A stretch of DNA of 64,000 bases from Eggerthellaceae bacterium. Lineage in GTDB: Bacteria; Actinomycetota; Coriobacteriia; Coriobacteriales; Eggerthellaceae. The position numbers and the translations under genes were made by a program. The stretch's first letter is position 1, and the number at the start of each line of letters is the position of its first letter. Location: contig WRIS01000001.1 in NCBI GenBank assembly GCA_009782615.1, forward strand, positions 186,001 through 250,000, given 5' to 3'. Below the pieces are notes generated by a model. That model made no database searches, was not told where the DNA came from, and saw nothing but the letters and a program-made list of their open reading frames with translations. Below, one piece after another: positions 1-7,283 of this stretch.

Positions 1-260
1 GGGCGGATAACATTACTTTGAGACACGGAAGCGCCCCCGTCAAGCGGATAGGTAAGAGCAATGGAGCGCGACTTCAAGGGGTCACGCTTAATCATCCCTT
101 TTTCCTCAAGCGCTTTCAAATGAACATGAACCGTGGAGGGGGAGGAGAGCCCAAGATTTTGGCACACCTCGCGCACGGTTGGTCCGTAGCCCTTTTCACG
201 GATACAGTCTTCGATACTATTTAATACAGCCCTTTGGCGCTTAGTAACTTTTTCGGTCAT
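1..260 (-). CDS. lexA: LexA repressor, N-terminal part (cut by window edge)
   Basis: The start ATG lies at 258-260 and the gene runs off the left edge, so only about 86 N-terminal residues are visible. They form the winged helix-turn-helix of LexA: TKRQRAVLNSIEDCI, then GYGPTVREVCQNLGLSS and STVHVHLKALEEKGMIKRD, the usual operator-recognition domain. The S24 autocleavage domain lies outside the window. LexA represses SOS genes and is cleaved when RecA is activated. Its start faces the gene at 375 across an intergenic region holding three LexA boxes, so autorepression is expected. The identification is firm from the domain and the boxes. Confidence 0.93.
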   Translation of the reverse strand, partial: MTEKVTKRQRAVLNSIEDCIREKGYGPTVREVCQNLGLSSPSTVHVHLKALEEKGMIKRDPLKSRSIALTYPLDGGASVSQSNVIR

Positions 261-279
261 GACCTGTCCTTTCACAGCA

Positions 280-293
280 CGAACAAATGTTTG
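280..293. promoter_or_regulatory. LexA (SOS) box 1
   Basis: The sequence CGAACAAATGTTTG matches the Gram-positive/actinobacterial SOS box (CGAAC-N4-GTTYG). It lies 20 bp upstream of the lexA start codon and is best placed for lexA autorepression. Confidence 0.82.
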
Positions 294-302
294 AAAAACT
301 TC

Positions 303-331
303 TTGACATGAACCTCTGTTCGCTTTATAGT
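303..331 (+). promoter_or_regulatory. SOS promoter of the small membrane protein gene, with LexA box 2 in the spacer
   Basis: A near-consensus sigma-70 promoter is visible: TTGACA at 303-308, a 17-bp spacer and TATAGT at 326-331. The spacer carries a perfect SOS box core GAAC-CTCT-GTTC (310-321), so LexA bound here would block RNA polymerase directly. The start codon of the downstream gene is at 375. Confidence 0.85.
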
Positions 332-336
332 ATACA

Positions 337-350
337 CGAACAAAAGTTCT
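337..350. promoter_or_regulatory. LexA (SOS) box 3
   Basis: CGAACAAAAGTTCT contains the perfect core GAAC-AAAA-GTTC just downstream of the -10 element, about where transcription would begin. Together with the box in the promoter spacer it predicts tight repression of the gene at 375. Box centres are about 29 and 28 bp apart, close to three helical turns. Confidence 0.85.
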
Positions 351-374
351 AAGCAAGAGGAAAGGATACAAAAT

Positions 375-695
375 ATGAAGAATTTCAAAAGAATACCTTA
401 TCCAACACAGGGTTCCTCTGCTCTCGAGTCAAAACACCTGGAGAATATTGTAAGTTTTCCCGCATTTTTTGATAGTGAAGAAAGCAGCGCATCTGAATTT
501 GGGTCTCAATCACGTTTTACCGAAAGGCTGTTGGTAAGCGTTTTAGAAACTCCCAGCGTTCAAGACTTGCGCTATGGGTCTTTGCGCGGGAAGTCTTTTA
601 ACAAAGCAAAGCCGTGGCAGACCGTGGCAATAGGAAGCTGCCTGTTTGCTCTTTCACTTGCTTTTATCTTCGTCGGAAACTCTGCGATATTGTAA
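375..695 (+). CDS. SOS-induced small tail-anchored membrane protein, candidate division inhibitor
   Basis: This 106-residue protein has no family I recognise. The first 80 residues are polar and look cytoplasmic (Ser/Glu-rich around 34-46). Residues about 82-105 form one hydrophobic helix at the extreme C terminus (VAIGSCLFALSLAFIFVGNS), giving a tail-anchored layout. No LysM domain is seen. The gene sits between divergent lexA and nrdR, behind a consensus promoter covered by LexA boxes, with AGAGGAAAGG before its ATG. The same slot holds the SOS division inhibitors ChiZ (Rv2719c) of mycobacteria and DivS of corynebacteria, and yneA lies beside lexA in Bacillus. A role in SOS cell-division arrest is inferred from position and regulation, not from sequence similarity. 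Confidence 0.8.
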   Translation: MKNFKRIPYPTQGSSALESKHLENIVSFPAFFDSEESSASEFGSQSRFTERLLVSVLETPSVQDLRYGSLRGKSFNKAKPWQTVAIGSCLFALSLAFIFVGNSAIL

Positions 696-733
696 GGGGG
701 CAGTTTCCGCACAAAAGCACACCTTCCTGCTAT

Positions 734-798
734 CTGTCGCAGATGCTGCGTTCTGCGACAGGTTCCGAAGAGCGTTTCTGATACAGGAACGCTCTTCG
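734..798. terminator. Two tandem hairpins after the SOS gene
   Basis: Two strong inverted repeats follow each other: CTGTCGCAG/CTGCGACAG (734-742 with 753-761) and CGAAGAGCGTT/AACGCTCTTCG (766-776 with 788-798). Neither is followed by a T tract, so they are terminator-like or mRNA-stabilising structures rather than textbook Rho-independent terminators. They separate the SOS transcript from nrdR. Confidence 0.5.
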
Positions 799-864
799 TG
801 TAATGTGCCATCCTGCCGACACACTACTTTAAGGCATATATTTTTAGAAATTTTCAGAGAAACA

Positions 865-893
865 TTGTGGCACAATATCTTGTATGTTAGGGT
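865..893 (+). promoter_or_regulatory. Candidate nrdR promoter with an NrdR box
   Basis: The 16 bases at 870-885 (core CAATATCTTG) fit the NrdR-box consensus acaCwAtATaTwGtgt except for one core position and the outer flanks. A possible promoter TTGTGG (865-870), 17-bp spacer, TAGGGT (888-893) would place the box in the spacer. This suggests autoregulation of nrdR-dut. A second box, usual for NrdR sites, is not convincing here. Confidence 0.45.
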
Positions 894-920
894 AGTTCAT
901 CATACGAGAAAAGGAGTGCC

Positions 921-1367
921 ATGCGTTGTCCTTCTTGTGTCCATTCGGAATCTAAGGTCGTTGACTCGCGTCCGTCTGAAGATAACGCCTCTATCCGCCG
1001 CCGCCGCGAATGCCTTGAGTGCGGCTATCGTTTCACTACTTATGAGCGTCTTGAAAGCGCCCCGTTGATAGTGGTCAAGTCAGACGGTTCTTCTGAAGTG
1101 TATGACCGCGAAAAACTTTTCAGGGGCTTGCTGATTGCTTGTGCAAAGCGTCCCATCAATTCCGAGCAGATTGGCGAGCTCATAGACGATATTGAATTAG
1201 AGCTGAGAAACACGCTTAAGAATTCTATCAATTCGAAAAGCCTTGGCGACATGGTCTTAGAAAGACTTCATGCGCTTGACGATGTTGCCTACGTTCGTTT
1301 TGCCAGCGTTTATAAGGATTTTCAAAATATCGAAGAATTTGCCACCGCTTTGGAAGGGCAGCAATAA
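921..1367 (+). CDS. nrdR: Transcriptional repressor NrdR
   Basis: This is a full-length 148-residue NrdR, the ATP/dATP-sensing repressor of ribonucleotide reductase genes. The N-terminal zinc ribbon has MRCPSC (Cys3, Cys6) and CLECGYRF, and the motif between them, DSRPSEDNASIRRRREC, is the family hallmark. The ATP-cone domain follows from about residue 49 (IVVKSDGSSEVYDREKLFRGLLIAC). AAAAGGAG lies before the ATG. The dut gene starts two bases after the stop, so the two are co-transcribed. Placement beside lexA is typical of actinobacteria. Confidence 0.97.
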   Translation: MRCPSCVHSESKVVDSRPSEDNASIRRRRECLECGYRFTTYERLESAPLIVVKSDGSSEVYDREKLFRGLLIACAKRPINSEQIGELIDDIELELRNTLKNSINSKSLGDMVLERLHALDDVAYVRFASVYKDFQNIEEFATALEGQQ

Positions 1368-1368
1368 G

Positions 1369-1809
1369 GTGGATGGTCTCGAACTTCCCGTACGCCTGCA
1401 TGCTCCTAACTTAAAACCACCTTCTCATACCCGCAGCGGGGATGCGGGGCTTGATTTATGTGCCGCGACAGACGTGGTTCTCAAGCCCTTCGAGCGCGCG
1501 CTTATCCCCGCAGGAATTAGCATGGCAATCCCCAAAGGCTATGCTGGCTTTGTGCTCCCGCGAAGTGGACTGGCTCTTCATCACGGGTTTTCCCTTGTCA
1601 ACAGCCCTGGTTTGATTGACAGCAATTATAGGGGAGAAGTGCAGGTTATTGCGATTAACCTCGACCCTCAAGAAACTTTTACCATACGCCAAGGGGATCG
1701 TATTGCTCAGTTAGTCATCATGCGCGTTGAGGAACCCAACATAGTGCTCTGCGATAGCCTTGATGAAACCGCCCGCGGCTCTCAGGGCTTCGGAAGCAGC
1801 GGTCGCTAG
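1369..1809 (+). CDS. dut: dUTP diphosphatase (dUTPase)
   Basis: This protein hydrolyses dUTP to dUMP and pyrophosphate, keeping uracil out of DNA and feeding dTMP synthesis. All five trimeric-dUTPase motifs are present in order: AGLDLCAATD, PRSGLALHHG, the active-site block GLIDSNYRGEV with its Asp, RIAQLVIM, and the C-terminal RGSQGFGSSG arm. I take the GTG at 1369, directly after the nrdR stop with GGAAGGG upstream; it gives 146 residues, normal for the family. An in-frame ATG at 1270 lies deep inside nrdR and is unlikely. Translation is probably coupled to nrdR. Confidence 0.95.
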   Translation: MDGLELPVRLHAPNLKPPSHTRSGDAGLDLCAATDVVLKPFERALIPAGISMAIPKGYAGFVLPRSGLALHHGFSLVNSPGLIDSNYRGEVQVIAINLDPQETFTIRQGDRIAQLVIMRVEEPNIVLCDSLDETARGSQGFGSSGR

Positions 1810-1819
1810 CTTCCAAGTC

Positions 1820-1870
1820 TTGACCTTAGAGTTACTCTAGGGTAATATAGTTGCATTAGAGTAACTCTAA
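1820..1870 (+). promoter_or_regulatory. MerR-type promoter with two palindromic operators
   Basis: TTGACC (1820-1825) pairs with TAATAT (1843-1848, 17-bp spacer) or with TATAGT (1846-1851, 20-bp spacer, the MerR-like arrangement). The spacer holds the imperfect 19-bp palindrome CCTTAGAGTTACTCTAGGG (1824-1842). A second copy, TTAGAGTAACTCTAA, lies at 1856-1870, 30 bp centre to centre. This layout fits autoregulation by the MerR protein encoded next. Confidence 0.75.
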
Positions 1871-1890
1871 GGGTAGAGAACGAGGTTAGT

Positions 1891-2298
1891 ATGGATGAAG
1901 TTTTAGCGGACGGCTCAGTTGAATCGGGTTTGTCAAAGCCGCAATACGCAATCGGCGAAGTGGCGGATATGACAGGAATTTCAGCCTACACGTTGCGCTA
2001 CTACGACAAGTGTGGCTTTTTCCCGCATCTGTATCGCGACAAAAACCAGGTTCGAAGTTTTTCTGATAACGATGTGTCGTGGCTGCGTCTCATGGATGCG
2101 CTGCGTAAAAGCGGATTATCCATTGAAGGCATCCAATACTTCGTGAGATTGTCTCTTGCAAACGAGGTAACGCGCGCCGAACAATTCGCCATTTTAGAAA
2201 ACCAAGAAACCGTACTTGAATATCAGTTGGCAGAGATACAGGAAAGTTTGAAGGTTCTCCAACAAGAAAAGACGGCGCGTATGCCGCAGGTGGACTAA
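1891..2298 (+). CDS. MerR-family transcriptional regulator
   Basis: This 135-residue protein has the MerR winged helix-turn-helix from about residue 21 (YAIGEVADMTGISAYTLRYY), the wing and second helix (VRSFSDNDVSWLRLMDALRKSGLSIEGIQYFVRL), and a short coiled-coil dimerisation helix at 100-128. There is no metal-binding Cys cluster. One Cys sits in RYYDKCGF, so thiol or aldehyde sensing of the AdhR/NmlR kind is possible but unproven. It is probably autoregulated through the operators just upstream. The same palindrome before iorA (10214) points to the arylpyruvate operon as a target; the effector is unknown. Confidence 0.9.
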   Translation: MDEVLADGSVESGLSKPQYAIGEVADMTGISAYTLRYYDKCGFFPHLYRDKNQVRSFSDNDVSWLRLMDALRKSGLSIEGIQYFVRLSLANEVTRAEQFAILENQETVLEYQLAEIQESLKVLQQEKTARMPQVD

Positions 2299-2515
2299 AA
2301 GAGCACTTTTCGACCAAAACCGCTGCTAAGAACCGTATTTTTCATGACCTAATACTCATTGAGGACAAAGATAGGGGCTTAGAAGGGCTCTCAGAGCTTC
2401 GTTTATAAAATACCAGGTCAAAGGCGTAATATGAGAGAAAAGTGCGGTTTTGAGCGGAAAATAGAAGGAATGAGGGTCAAAGCGCTCGTTGGCAAAGGGG
2501 TAATGCAGGTTTAAG

Positions 2516-2595
2516 ATTGCGGGTCGAGCCCGCAATGACGATGGGTCGGGGCATTTCCTTAGCTGCCTAGATTGCTTCGGCTTGCGTCGCGCAAT
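2516..2595. repeat. REP-like palindromic intergenic repeat
   Basis: ATTGCGGG-TCGAG-CCCGCAAT (2516-2536) is a near-perfect hairpin followed by GAC. A second ATTGC...GCAAT arm pair with TTCGGCTTGCG follows at 2571-2595. Related elements occur at 42392-42439 and 58201-58250, always between genes. Confidence 0.6.
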
Positions 2596-2691
2596 AACAA
2601 AAACTACTCTACCGCACACGGTATATAAAAGTATGATAATATATCTTATGTAAACCTAAAAATATACTTATAGACTATTATTCTATTCTGC

Positions 2692-2720
2692 TTCCGTGGG
2701 AATGCGATTGCTATTATAAT
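2692..2720 (+). promoter_or_regulatory. Possible promoter of the zinc-ribbon gene
   Basis: A perfect -10 hexamer TATAAT (2715-2720) lies 40 bp before the start codon at 2761. The matching -35 region (TTCCGT, 17-bp spacer) is weak. Confidence 0.35.
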
Positions 2721-2760
2721 GGCAGCAAGATTGCTTTACATCGTATAAGGAGGCTCTCCC

Positions 2761-4413
2761 ATGAATTGCCCTCGCTGCGGAAATCTCACTGCCGACGGTC
2801 ACGCCTTTTGTCAAATGTGCGGACTATCACTTTCCTCAATCCCTCAAGATGATGTCAAAGTTGAAGCCTTGGAGGTAGCGCCTCTTGTGGTCGAACCCGC
2901 GCCCGAGCCTACGCCCGAGCCAGCCCCTTCCTTAGAAGAAACGGTTTCCCCTGACGCTGAACCTATCAAAAAGGAAAAGCCTGCCAAAAAAGAAAAGGCT
3001 AGTAAAAAAGAATCCGCCAAAGAAAATACTGCGGACTTGAAAATAGCAGCTGAACCGAAACAAGAAATTGCCGAAGTCTCCCTAGAGGCAAACCTTGAGG
3101 ATGCTTCAGTCAAATCCGAAGAAGCCGCTCCTGCATTCCTTGCCTACCCACCGCCAACACTTTCAGAAGAGCCGCAAACCTTTGCCCCTCCTGCCGAAGC
3201 TGCTGCTACGGTTCCCCTTGCCGCCCCTGTACAAGAGTTTGACCCTACCCCGCAACCACCACTCGAAGCATCGCTCGAGCCACCGACACAACCACTCGAA
3301 CCTCTGCAACCTCAAGAGCAGCCCTTATATCCCGCACCTGATGCTTCGCAAGTTGCTTATCAAACGGCTCCCCTACCCCCAACACCTGCTGCACCGTTTG
3401 TGCCTGCCACTATCAACGGTTCCGCCAAGCCCAAAAAGAAGAAAAAAGGGCGCAAGGTTCTCATCGGCATACTTGCTGGTCTTCTCGTTGTGGTTCTTGG
3501 CATCGTAGCCTTTGCGCTGGTCAGCGAACACAATCGCTCAACCAACTATAACCAGGCGATTGAACTCATGGAAAAAGGCAACTATGAAGAAGCGCTTGCG
3601 AAATTCCGCGATTTAGGCGACTACCAGGATTCCACTTATTACAGCTTTCTTTGTTCTGACCATATAAATTACGAAAAGGCGCAAGCCCTTATTGATGCAG
3701 GCGACTACGAAGGAGCCTTAAAGCTATTAAACTCGCTTGGCGATTTTGAGGACTCCACTAAGCTTGCGACGCTGTGCGAGAATCACATAGATTATGCCAA
3801 AGCCCTTGAACTTCAAAAAGCGGGCAAGTACAAAGAGGCACTGGTGTACTTCGACAGCCTTGCTTATAGCAATTTCCTTGACGCTGATGTAAAGGCTCAA
3901 GAATGTGAATATTCGCTCGCCGACATACTTTTCAATGAGGACAAGCGCTACGAAGCGTATAACGCATTCATGCTCTTGGGCGACTACAGCGATGCTGCCG
4001 CGCGTGCGCAAGCCTGCATAGTCCCCATAACAAGCAGCAAAGAAGTTTATCGCAACCCTGATTTTTCGATTATGGCGTGCGATTTCACGATTACCTCAAA
4101 TTCTTCTACTGCCCTGACTTTCCTAAAAATCTATAATGGAGACACCTTGGTATCGTCCCTTTTCATAACTCCTGGCTCAAGCTTAAGAATTACCCTGCCA
4201 GTAAACACCTACAAGATTAGAGCAGCTGTTGGAGAGAACTGGTTCGGGGATAGCGATTTATTTGGTGATGACGGATATTATTATCAAATGGAATTTGACG
4301 ATTCTGGTACCGACACTATGGTGTTTGAAACAAACTATTCCTACACCTTAGATTTACAGGTTTCTGAAGGCGGAAACGTCAGTTCCAAAGACCTCGATTG
4401 GGATACCTTCTAA
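2761..4413 (+). CDS. Zinc-ribbon membrane protein with extracytoplasmic TPR-like repeats
   Basis: No characterised function is known to me for this 550-residue protein. Domains in order: an N-terminal zinc ribbon (CPRC at 3-6, CQMC at 17-20); a long Pro/Glu/Lys-rich linker (about 35-225); a Lys-rich stop and one transmembrane helix (about 233-254); three or four TPR-like repeats (about 261-420) each with a GDY-x-A/D pattern such as YEEALAKFRDLGDYQDS; and a C-terminal beta-rich region (about 425-550). Topology should be ribbon and linker inside, repeats outside. AAGGAGG precedes the ATG. It may connect a cytoplasmic state to an envelope partner, but this is inference. Confidence 0.75.
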   Translation: MNCPRCGNLTADGHAFCQMCGLSLSSIPQDDVKVEALEVAPLVVEPAPEPTPEPAPSLEETVSPDAEPIKKEKPAKKEKASKKESAKENTADLKIAAEPKQEIAEVSLEANLEDASVKSEEAAPAFLAYPPPTLSEEPQTFAPPAEAAATVPLAAPVQEFDPTPQPPLEASLEPPTQPLEPLQPQEQPLYPAPDASQVAYQTAPLPPTPAAPFVPATINGSAKPKKKKKGRKVLIGILAGLLVVVLGIVAFALVSEHNRSTNYNQAIELMEKGNYEEALAKFRDLGDYQDSTYYSFLCSDHINYEKAQALIDAGDYEGALKLLNSLGDFEDSTKLATLCENHIDYAKALELQKAGKYKEALVYFDSLAYSNFLDADVKAQECEYSLADILFNEDKRYEAYNAFMLLGDYSDAAARAQACIVPITSSKEVYRNPDFSIMACDFTITSNSSTALTFLKIYNGDTLVSSLFITPGSSLRITLPVNTYKIRAAVGENWFGDSDLFGDDGYYYQMEFDDSGTDTMVFETNYSYTLDLQVSEGGNVSSKDLDWDTF

Positions 4414-4426
4414 ACCCTGCCAAGCG

Positions 4427-4858
4427 CTACGGTTCAAGCACTTCGAGATACGCCTGATAAAGTTCGGGCGTATCTTTTTTTATGCTGAGGGGCTTGAATG
4501 TGTCTTCTGCTACAAAGCAATGCACGGTTTTTCCCGTGCAGCAGGGCTTTTCGGTTGTGATATCCGCCCCTTCGGCAAAGACCTCATATTGAAAAACGCT
4601 CTTAACGCCACTTAGTTCTACCAAACGGGTGCGCACCAAAGCCGTTTCGCCATAGCGAACAGGCGTGGCATAGTTTATTTCCGCGTGAACAACAGGAGAC
4701 ATGAGTCCCTTTTCTTCGAAGAGATGATAGGGAAAGCCGAGTGCTTCGAGAAAGTCGGTTCTGCCCACTTCAAACCAGATGAGATAGTTGGCGTGATAAA
4801 CAACGCCCATCTTGTCGGTTTCGGCATAGCGCACTTTTATTTTCGTTTCAGCAATCAC
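4427..4858 (-). CDS. Acyl-CoA thioesterase, hotdog 4HBT/YbgC family
   Basis: This 143-residue hotdog-fold protein has the 4HBT signature near the N terminus: VRYAETDKMGVVYHANYLIWFEVGR, with the catalytic Asp in the ETDKMGVV turn. Family members hydrolyse acyl-CoA thioesters in the cytoplasm. The substrate is not readable, but aryl- or short-chain acyl-CoA would fit a genome with two PaaK ligases nearby. It converges with the gene ending at 4413 and is divergent from menA. The length is usual for the family. Confidence 0.85.
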   Translation of the reverse strand: MIAETKIKVRYAETDKMGVVYHANYLIWFEVGRTDFLEALGFPYHLFEEKGLMSPVVHAEINYATPVRYGETALVRTRLVELSGVKSVFQYEVFAEGADITTEKPCCTGKTVHCFVAEDTFKPLSIKKDTPELYQAYLEVLEP

Positions 4859-4972
4859 CGAAATTCACCTCGCAGTAAACGACAAACGCAAAGACCCACA
4901 CATTTCAATTCTACAATCATATACAATGGTAAACGAAATTCAAAGATGAAACCAACGAACGGATAGGGCACG

Positions 4973-5950
4973 ATGCAAGAAAACCCTCAAGATACTTCTT
5001 TTCAAGGTTCTTTGCAAAATGAAAAACCCACCTACGCTTCTCTAAGCCCCAAACTTGCTCTTCAGCTTGCAGCTCCTCACACGTGGCCTGCTGCCATCAT
5101 TCCTGTCTTGTTTGCAGTGGCGCTTGCTTCGGTTTCGCAGGGCTTCATCTCGGTCAGCCTTGCTTTAGCACTGCTTTGCATCAGCATTCTTATGCAGGCA
5201 ACCGCCAATACCTTAAACGATTACTTCGACTTCAAAAAAGGAGCCGACAGCCTCGAAAACCAAAAAGACCCCACGGATGCAGTGTTGGTCTATAACAAGG
5301 TAAATCCTACCTCGGTACTTTTCTTGGCAGTTGGTTTTGTCGCTTGCGCAGCGGCCTTGGGACTATATGTCATCGTCTGTGCGGGGTGGATACCTCTTGC
5401 TATCGGCTTTATCGGAGCCGCCATCATCGTGTTGTATTCCGCAGGAAAGACTCCCCTTTCCTACCTTCCTCTTGGCGAGGTCATCAGCGGAATCACGATG
5501 GGATACCTTATCGCACTCGCCTCATATCAGGCGCTCACGGGAATTTTCAGCCTTGAAATGTTGTGGCTTTCCCTTCCCTTGGTGGTAGGGATAGGCTTAA
5601 TTATGTTTACGAATAACCTCTGCGATATCGAAAAGGATATCCAAGCAGGCAGAAAAACGCTTCCTGTTCTTTTGGGGCGTGCTCGAGCGCGTAAAGTCTA
5701 TCAGGGGGCGCTTGTCGGCTGGATTGTTTTAATCGGACTTTTGGTGGCTCTTTTTTTCACGGCAGGATTGCTCGTGGTGGGCTTTATGCTGATTATCCTC
5801 TACCCTCTTTTGTCAACACTTTGGAAAAATCCCTTTGTCTTTGAAACAAGAGCACCTGCTATGGCATCTTGCCTTAACGCCAATATTGGCTTGGGTGTTT
5901 TCTATATTCTTGCCATTCTTTTCTCAAGCGTGGTACACGTGATTTTTTAG
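4973..5950 (+). CDS. menA: UbiA-family prenyltransferase, probably 1,4-dihydroxy-2-naphthoate prenyltransferase
   Basis: MenA attaches the polyprenyl tail to 1,4-dihydroxy-2-naphthoate, making demethylmenaquinone in the membrane. The protein has 325 residues and about eight or nine hydrophobic segments. Both Asp-rich motifs of the UbiA superfamily are present: NDYFDFKKGAD (about residue 82) and CDIEKDIQAGRKTLPVLLG (about 217), the second typical of MenA. No other men gene is in view, so another UbiA-type prenyltransferase cannot be excluded. The end converges with paaK, ten bases away. Confidence 0.8.
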   Translation: MQENPQDTSFQGSLQNEKPTYASLSPKLALQLAAPHTWPAAIIPVLFAVALASVSQGFISVSLALALLCISILMQATANTLNDYFDFKKGADSLENQKDPTDAVLVYNKVNPTSVLFLAVGFVACAAALGLYVIVCAGWIPLAIGFIGAAIIVLYSAGKTPLSYLPLGEVISGITMGYLIALASYQALTGIFSLEMLWLSLPLVVGIGLIMFTNNLCDIEKDIQAGRKTLPVLLGRARARKVYQGALVGWIVLIGLLVALFFTAGLLVVGFMLIILYPLLSTLWKNPFVFETRAPAMASCLNANIGLGVFYILAILFSSVVHVIF

Positions 5951-5959
5951 GCGAAGCAC

Positions 5960-7270
5960 TTATTTCTTTCGATTGTCCTCAACATACTTTGTCTTGCCGA
6001 AGGTTCTTTCAATGCCGTTTGGCTCAACAAGTTTTACCTGCGCAGAGACAAGAGTGTTTTGCTTCAGTTTTTCAGCAATGCGCTTTCTAAAGGTATCCAT
6101 AGCAGCGAAAGAATCACTCAAGGCTTCAGGTTCGAGTTCGACCAAAACACTCATCGTGTCAAGTCCTTTGTCGTTGTCAAGCACGATGCGGAAATGCGGG
6201 CTGACTCCCGCGATGCCTGCCAAAACGTCTGCAACCTGACGAGGGTAAACATTCGTGCCGCGTATGATGAGCATGTCATCGGTGCGCGAGCGGACCTTTT
6301 CCATTCGTGCGTGCGTGCGCCCGCAGGCACACGGTTCACATATCACCCGTGTCAAATCGTGTGTGCGGTAGCGAATAACGGGAAATGCCTGCTTGTCCAA
6401 GGGCGTGAGAACCAGTTCCCCCTCCCCGCCTTCTTCAACCGCATTCCCCGTTTCAGGGTCAACAACTTCCCAAAGGAAATGATCTTCGGCAATATGCTGA
6501 TGGTCGCGTGATGCAAGACACTCCCCCGAAACTCCTGGCCCCATGACTTCGGTTAGACCATAGTTGTCGGTGCAGGTGATATGCATGGTGCTTTCTATTT
6601 CTTGTTTGAGGGCAGGCGGGCAAGGCTCTCCCCCGAAAAGCCCCACGCGCAAGCTTGATTTTTCCCAATCAAAGCCGCACGACTCGGCAACTTCACCGAT
6701 ATGCATGGCGTAGGAAGGCGTGGCTATCAAGACGGTCATTTGGTAATCTTCAATCATCATGAGGTGGCGCTCGGTGTTTCCCGATGACGCAGGCACAACC
6801 ATGCAGCCAAGTTTTTCAAGCCCGTAGTGCAGGCCAAAACCGCCCGTGAACATGCCATAGCCAAACGCCATTTGTGCGCGATCCCCTGGCACCACCCCTG
6901 CCATTTGCGCAAGGCGGGCAATGCAGTCACTCCAAACATCCAGGTCGTGTGCATTATAGCCAACGACAATCGGCTTTCCTGTTGTTCCCGACGAAGAATG
7001 AAGCCGCAAGACTTCGTTTAAGGGCACGGCGAAAAGCCCAAAGGGATAGGTGTCGCGCAAAACTTGCTTGTCGGTAAAGGGCAAGAGGCGAATGTCTTCT
7101 AAGGTTTGTATGTCGGCGGGTTTGACCCCCGCTTCATCAAAGCGCGCGCGATACCAATCGACCTTGTCATACGCCCATGAAACTTGGGTCTTTAGTTTTT
7201 CAAGCTGGATAGAACGAATTTCTTCGCGCGAAGCGGTTTCGATGTTCGGCTGGAAAATAGGATATGCCAT
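5960..7270 (-). CDS. paaK: Phenylacetate-CoA ligase (first copy)
   Basis: The enzyme activates arylacetates to CoA thioesters with ATP (AMP-forming). It has 436 residues, full length for PaaK. The ATP-binding loop SSGTTGKPIVVGY is near residue 92, followed by YGLTEVMGPGVSGEC, YRTHDLTRV and the C-terminal hinge region with DDMLIIRGTNVYPRQV. A Cys pair (CEPCACGR) precedes the hinge. It is last in the operon iorA-iorB-ACT-paaK, so it probably acts on phenylacetate, hydroxyphenylacetate or indoleacetate, interconverting the acids and the CoA esters made by IorAB. A second copy lies at 12642-13949. Confidence 0.93.
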   Translation of the reverse strand: MAYPIFQPNIETASREEIRSIQLEKLKTQVSWAYDKVDWYRARFDEAGVKPADIQTLEDIRLLPFTDKQVLRDTYPFGLFAVPLNEVLRLHSSSGTTGKPIVVGYNAHDLDVWSDCIARLAQMAGVVPGDRAQMAFGYGMFTGGFGLHYGLEKLGCMVVPASSGNTERHLMMIEDYQMTVLIATPSYAMHIGEVAESCGFDWEKSSLRVGLFGGEPCPPALKQEIESTMHITCTDNYGLTEVMGPGVSGECLASRDHQHIAEDHFLWEVVDPETGNAVEEGGEGELVLTPLDKQAFPVIRYRTHDLTRVICEPCACGRTHARMEKVRSRTDDMLIIRGTNVYPRQVADVLAGIAGVSPHFRIVLDNDKGLDTMSVLVELEPEALSDSFAAMDTFRKRIAEKLKQNTLVSAQVKLVEPNGIERTFGKTKYVEDNRKK

Positions 7271-7283
7271 CGGATATGCCCCC

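Larger units (their letters stand above)
2299..2760. other. Non-coding stretch between merR and the zinc-ribbon gene
   Basis: I see no credible gene in these 462 bases. An open frame of 87 codons on the minus strand (2356-2619) lacks a ribosome-binding site and runs through the palindromic repeat at 2516-2595. AT-rich DNA with a possible promoter lies at 2690-2720. Confidence 0.6.

Noticed and set aside
2356-2619. Open frame of 87 codons on the minus strand
   Set aside because: It has no ribosome-binding site, runs through the palindromic repeat at 2516-2595 and has an unusual composition; treated as non-coding.
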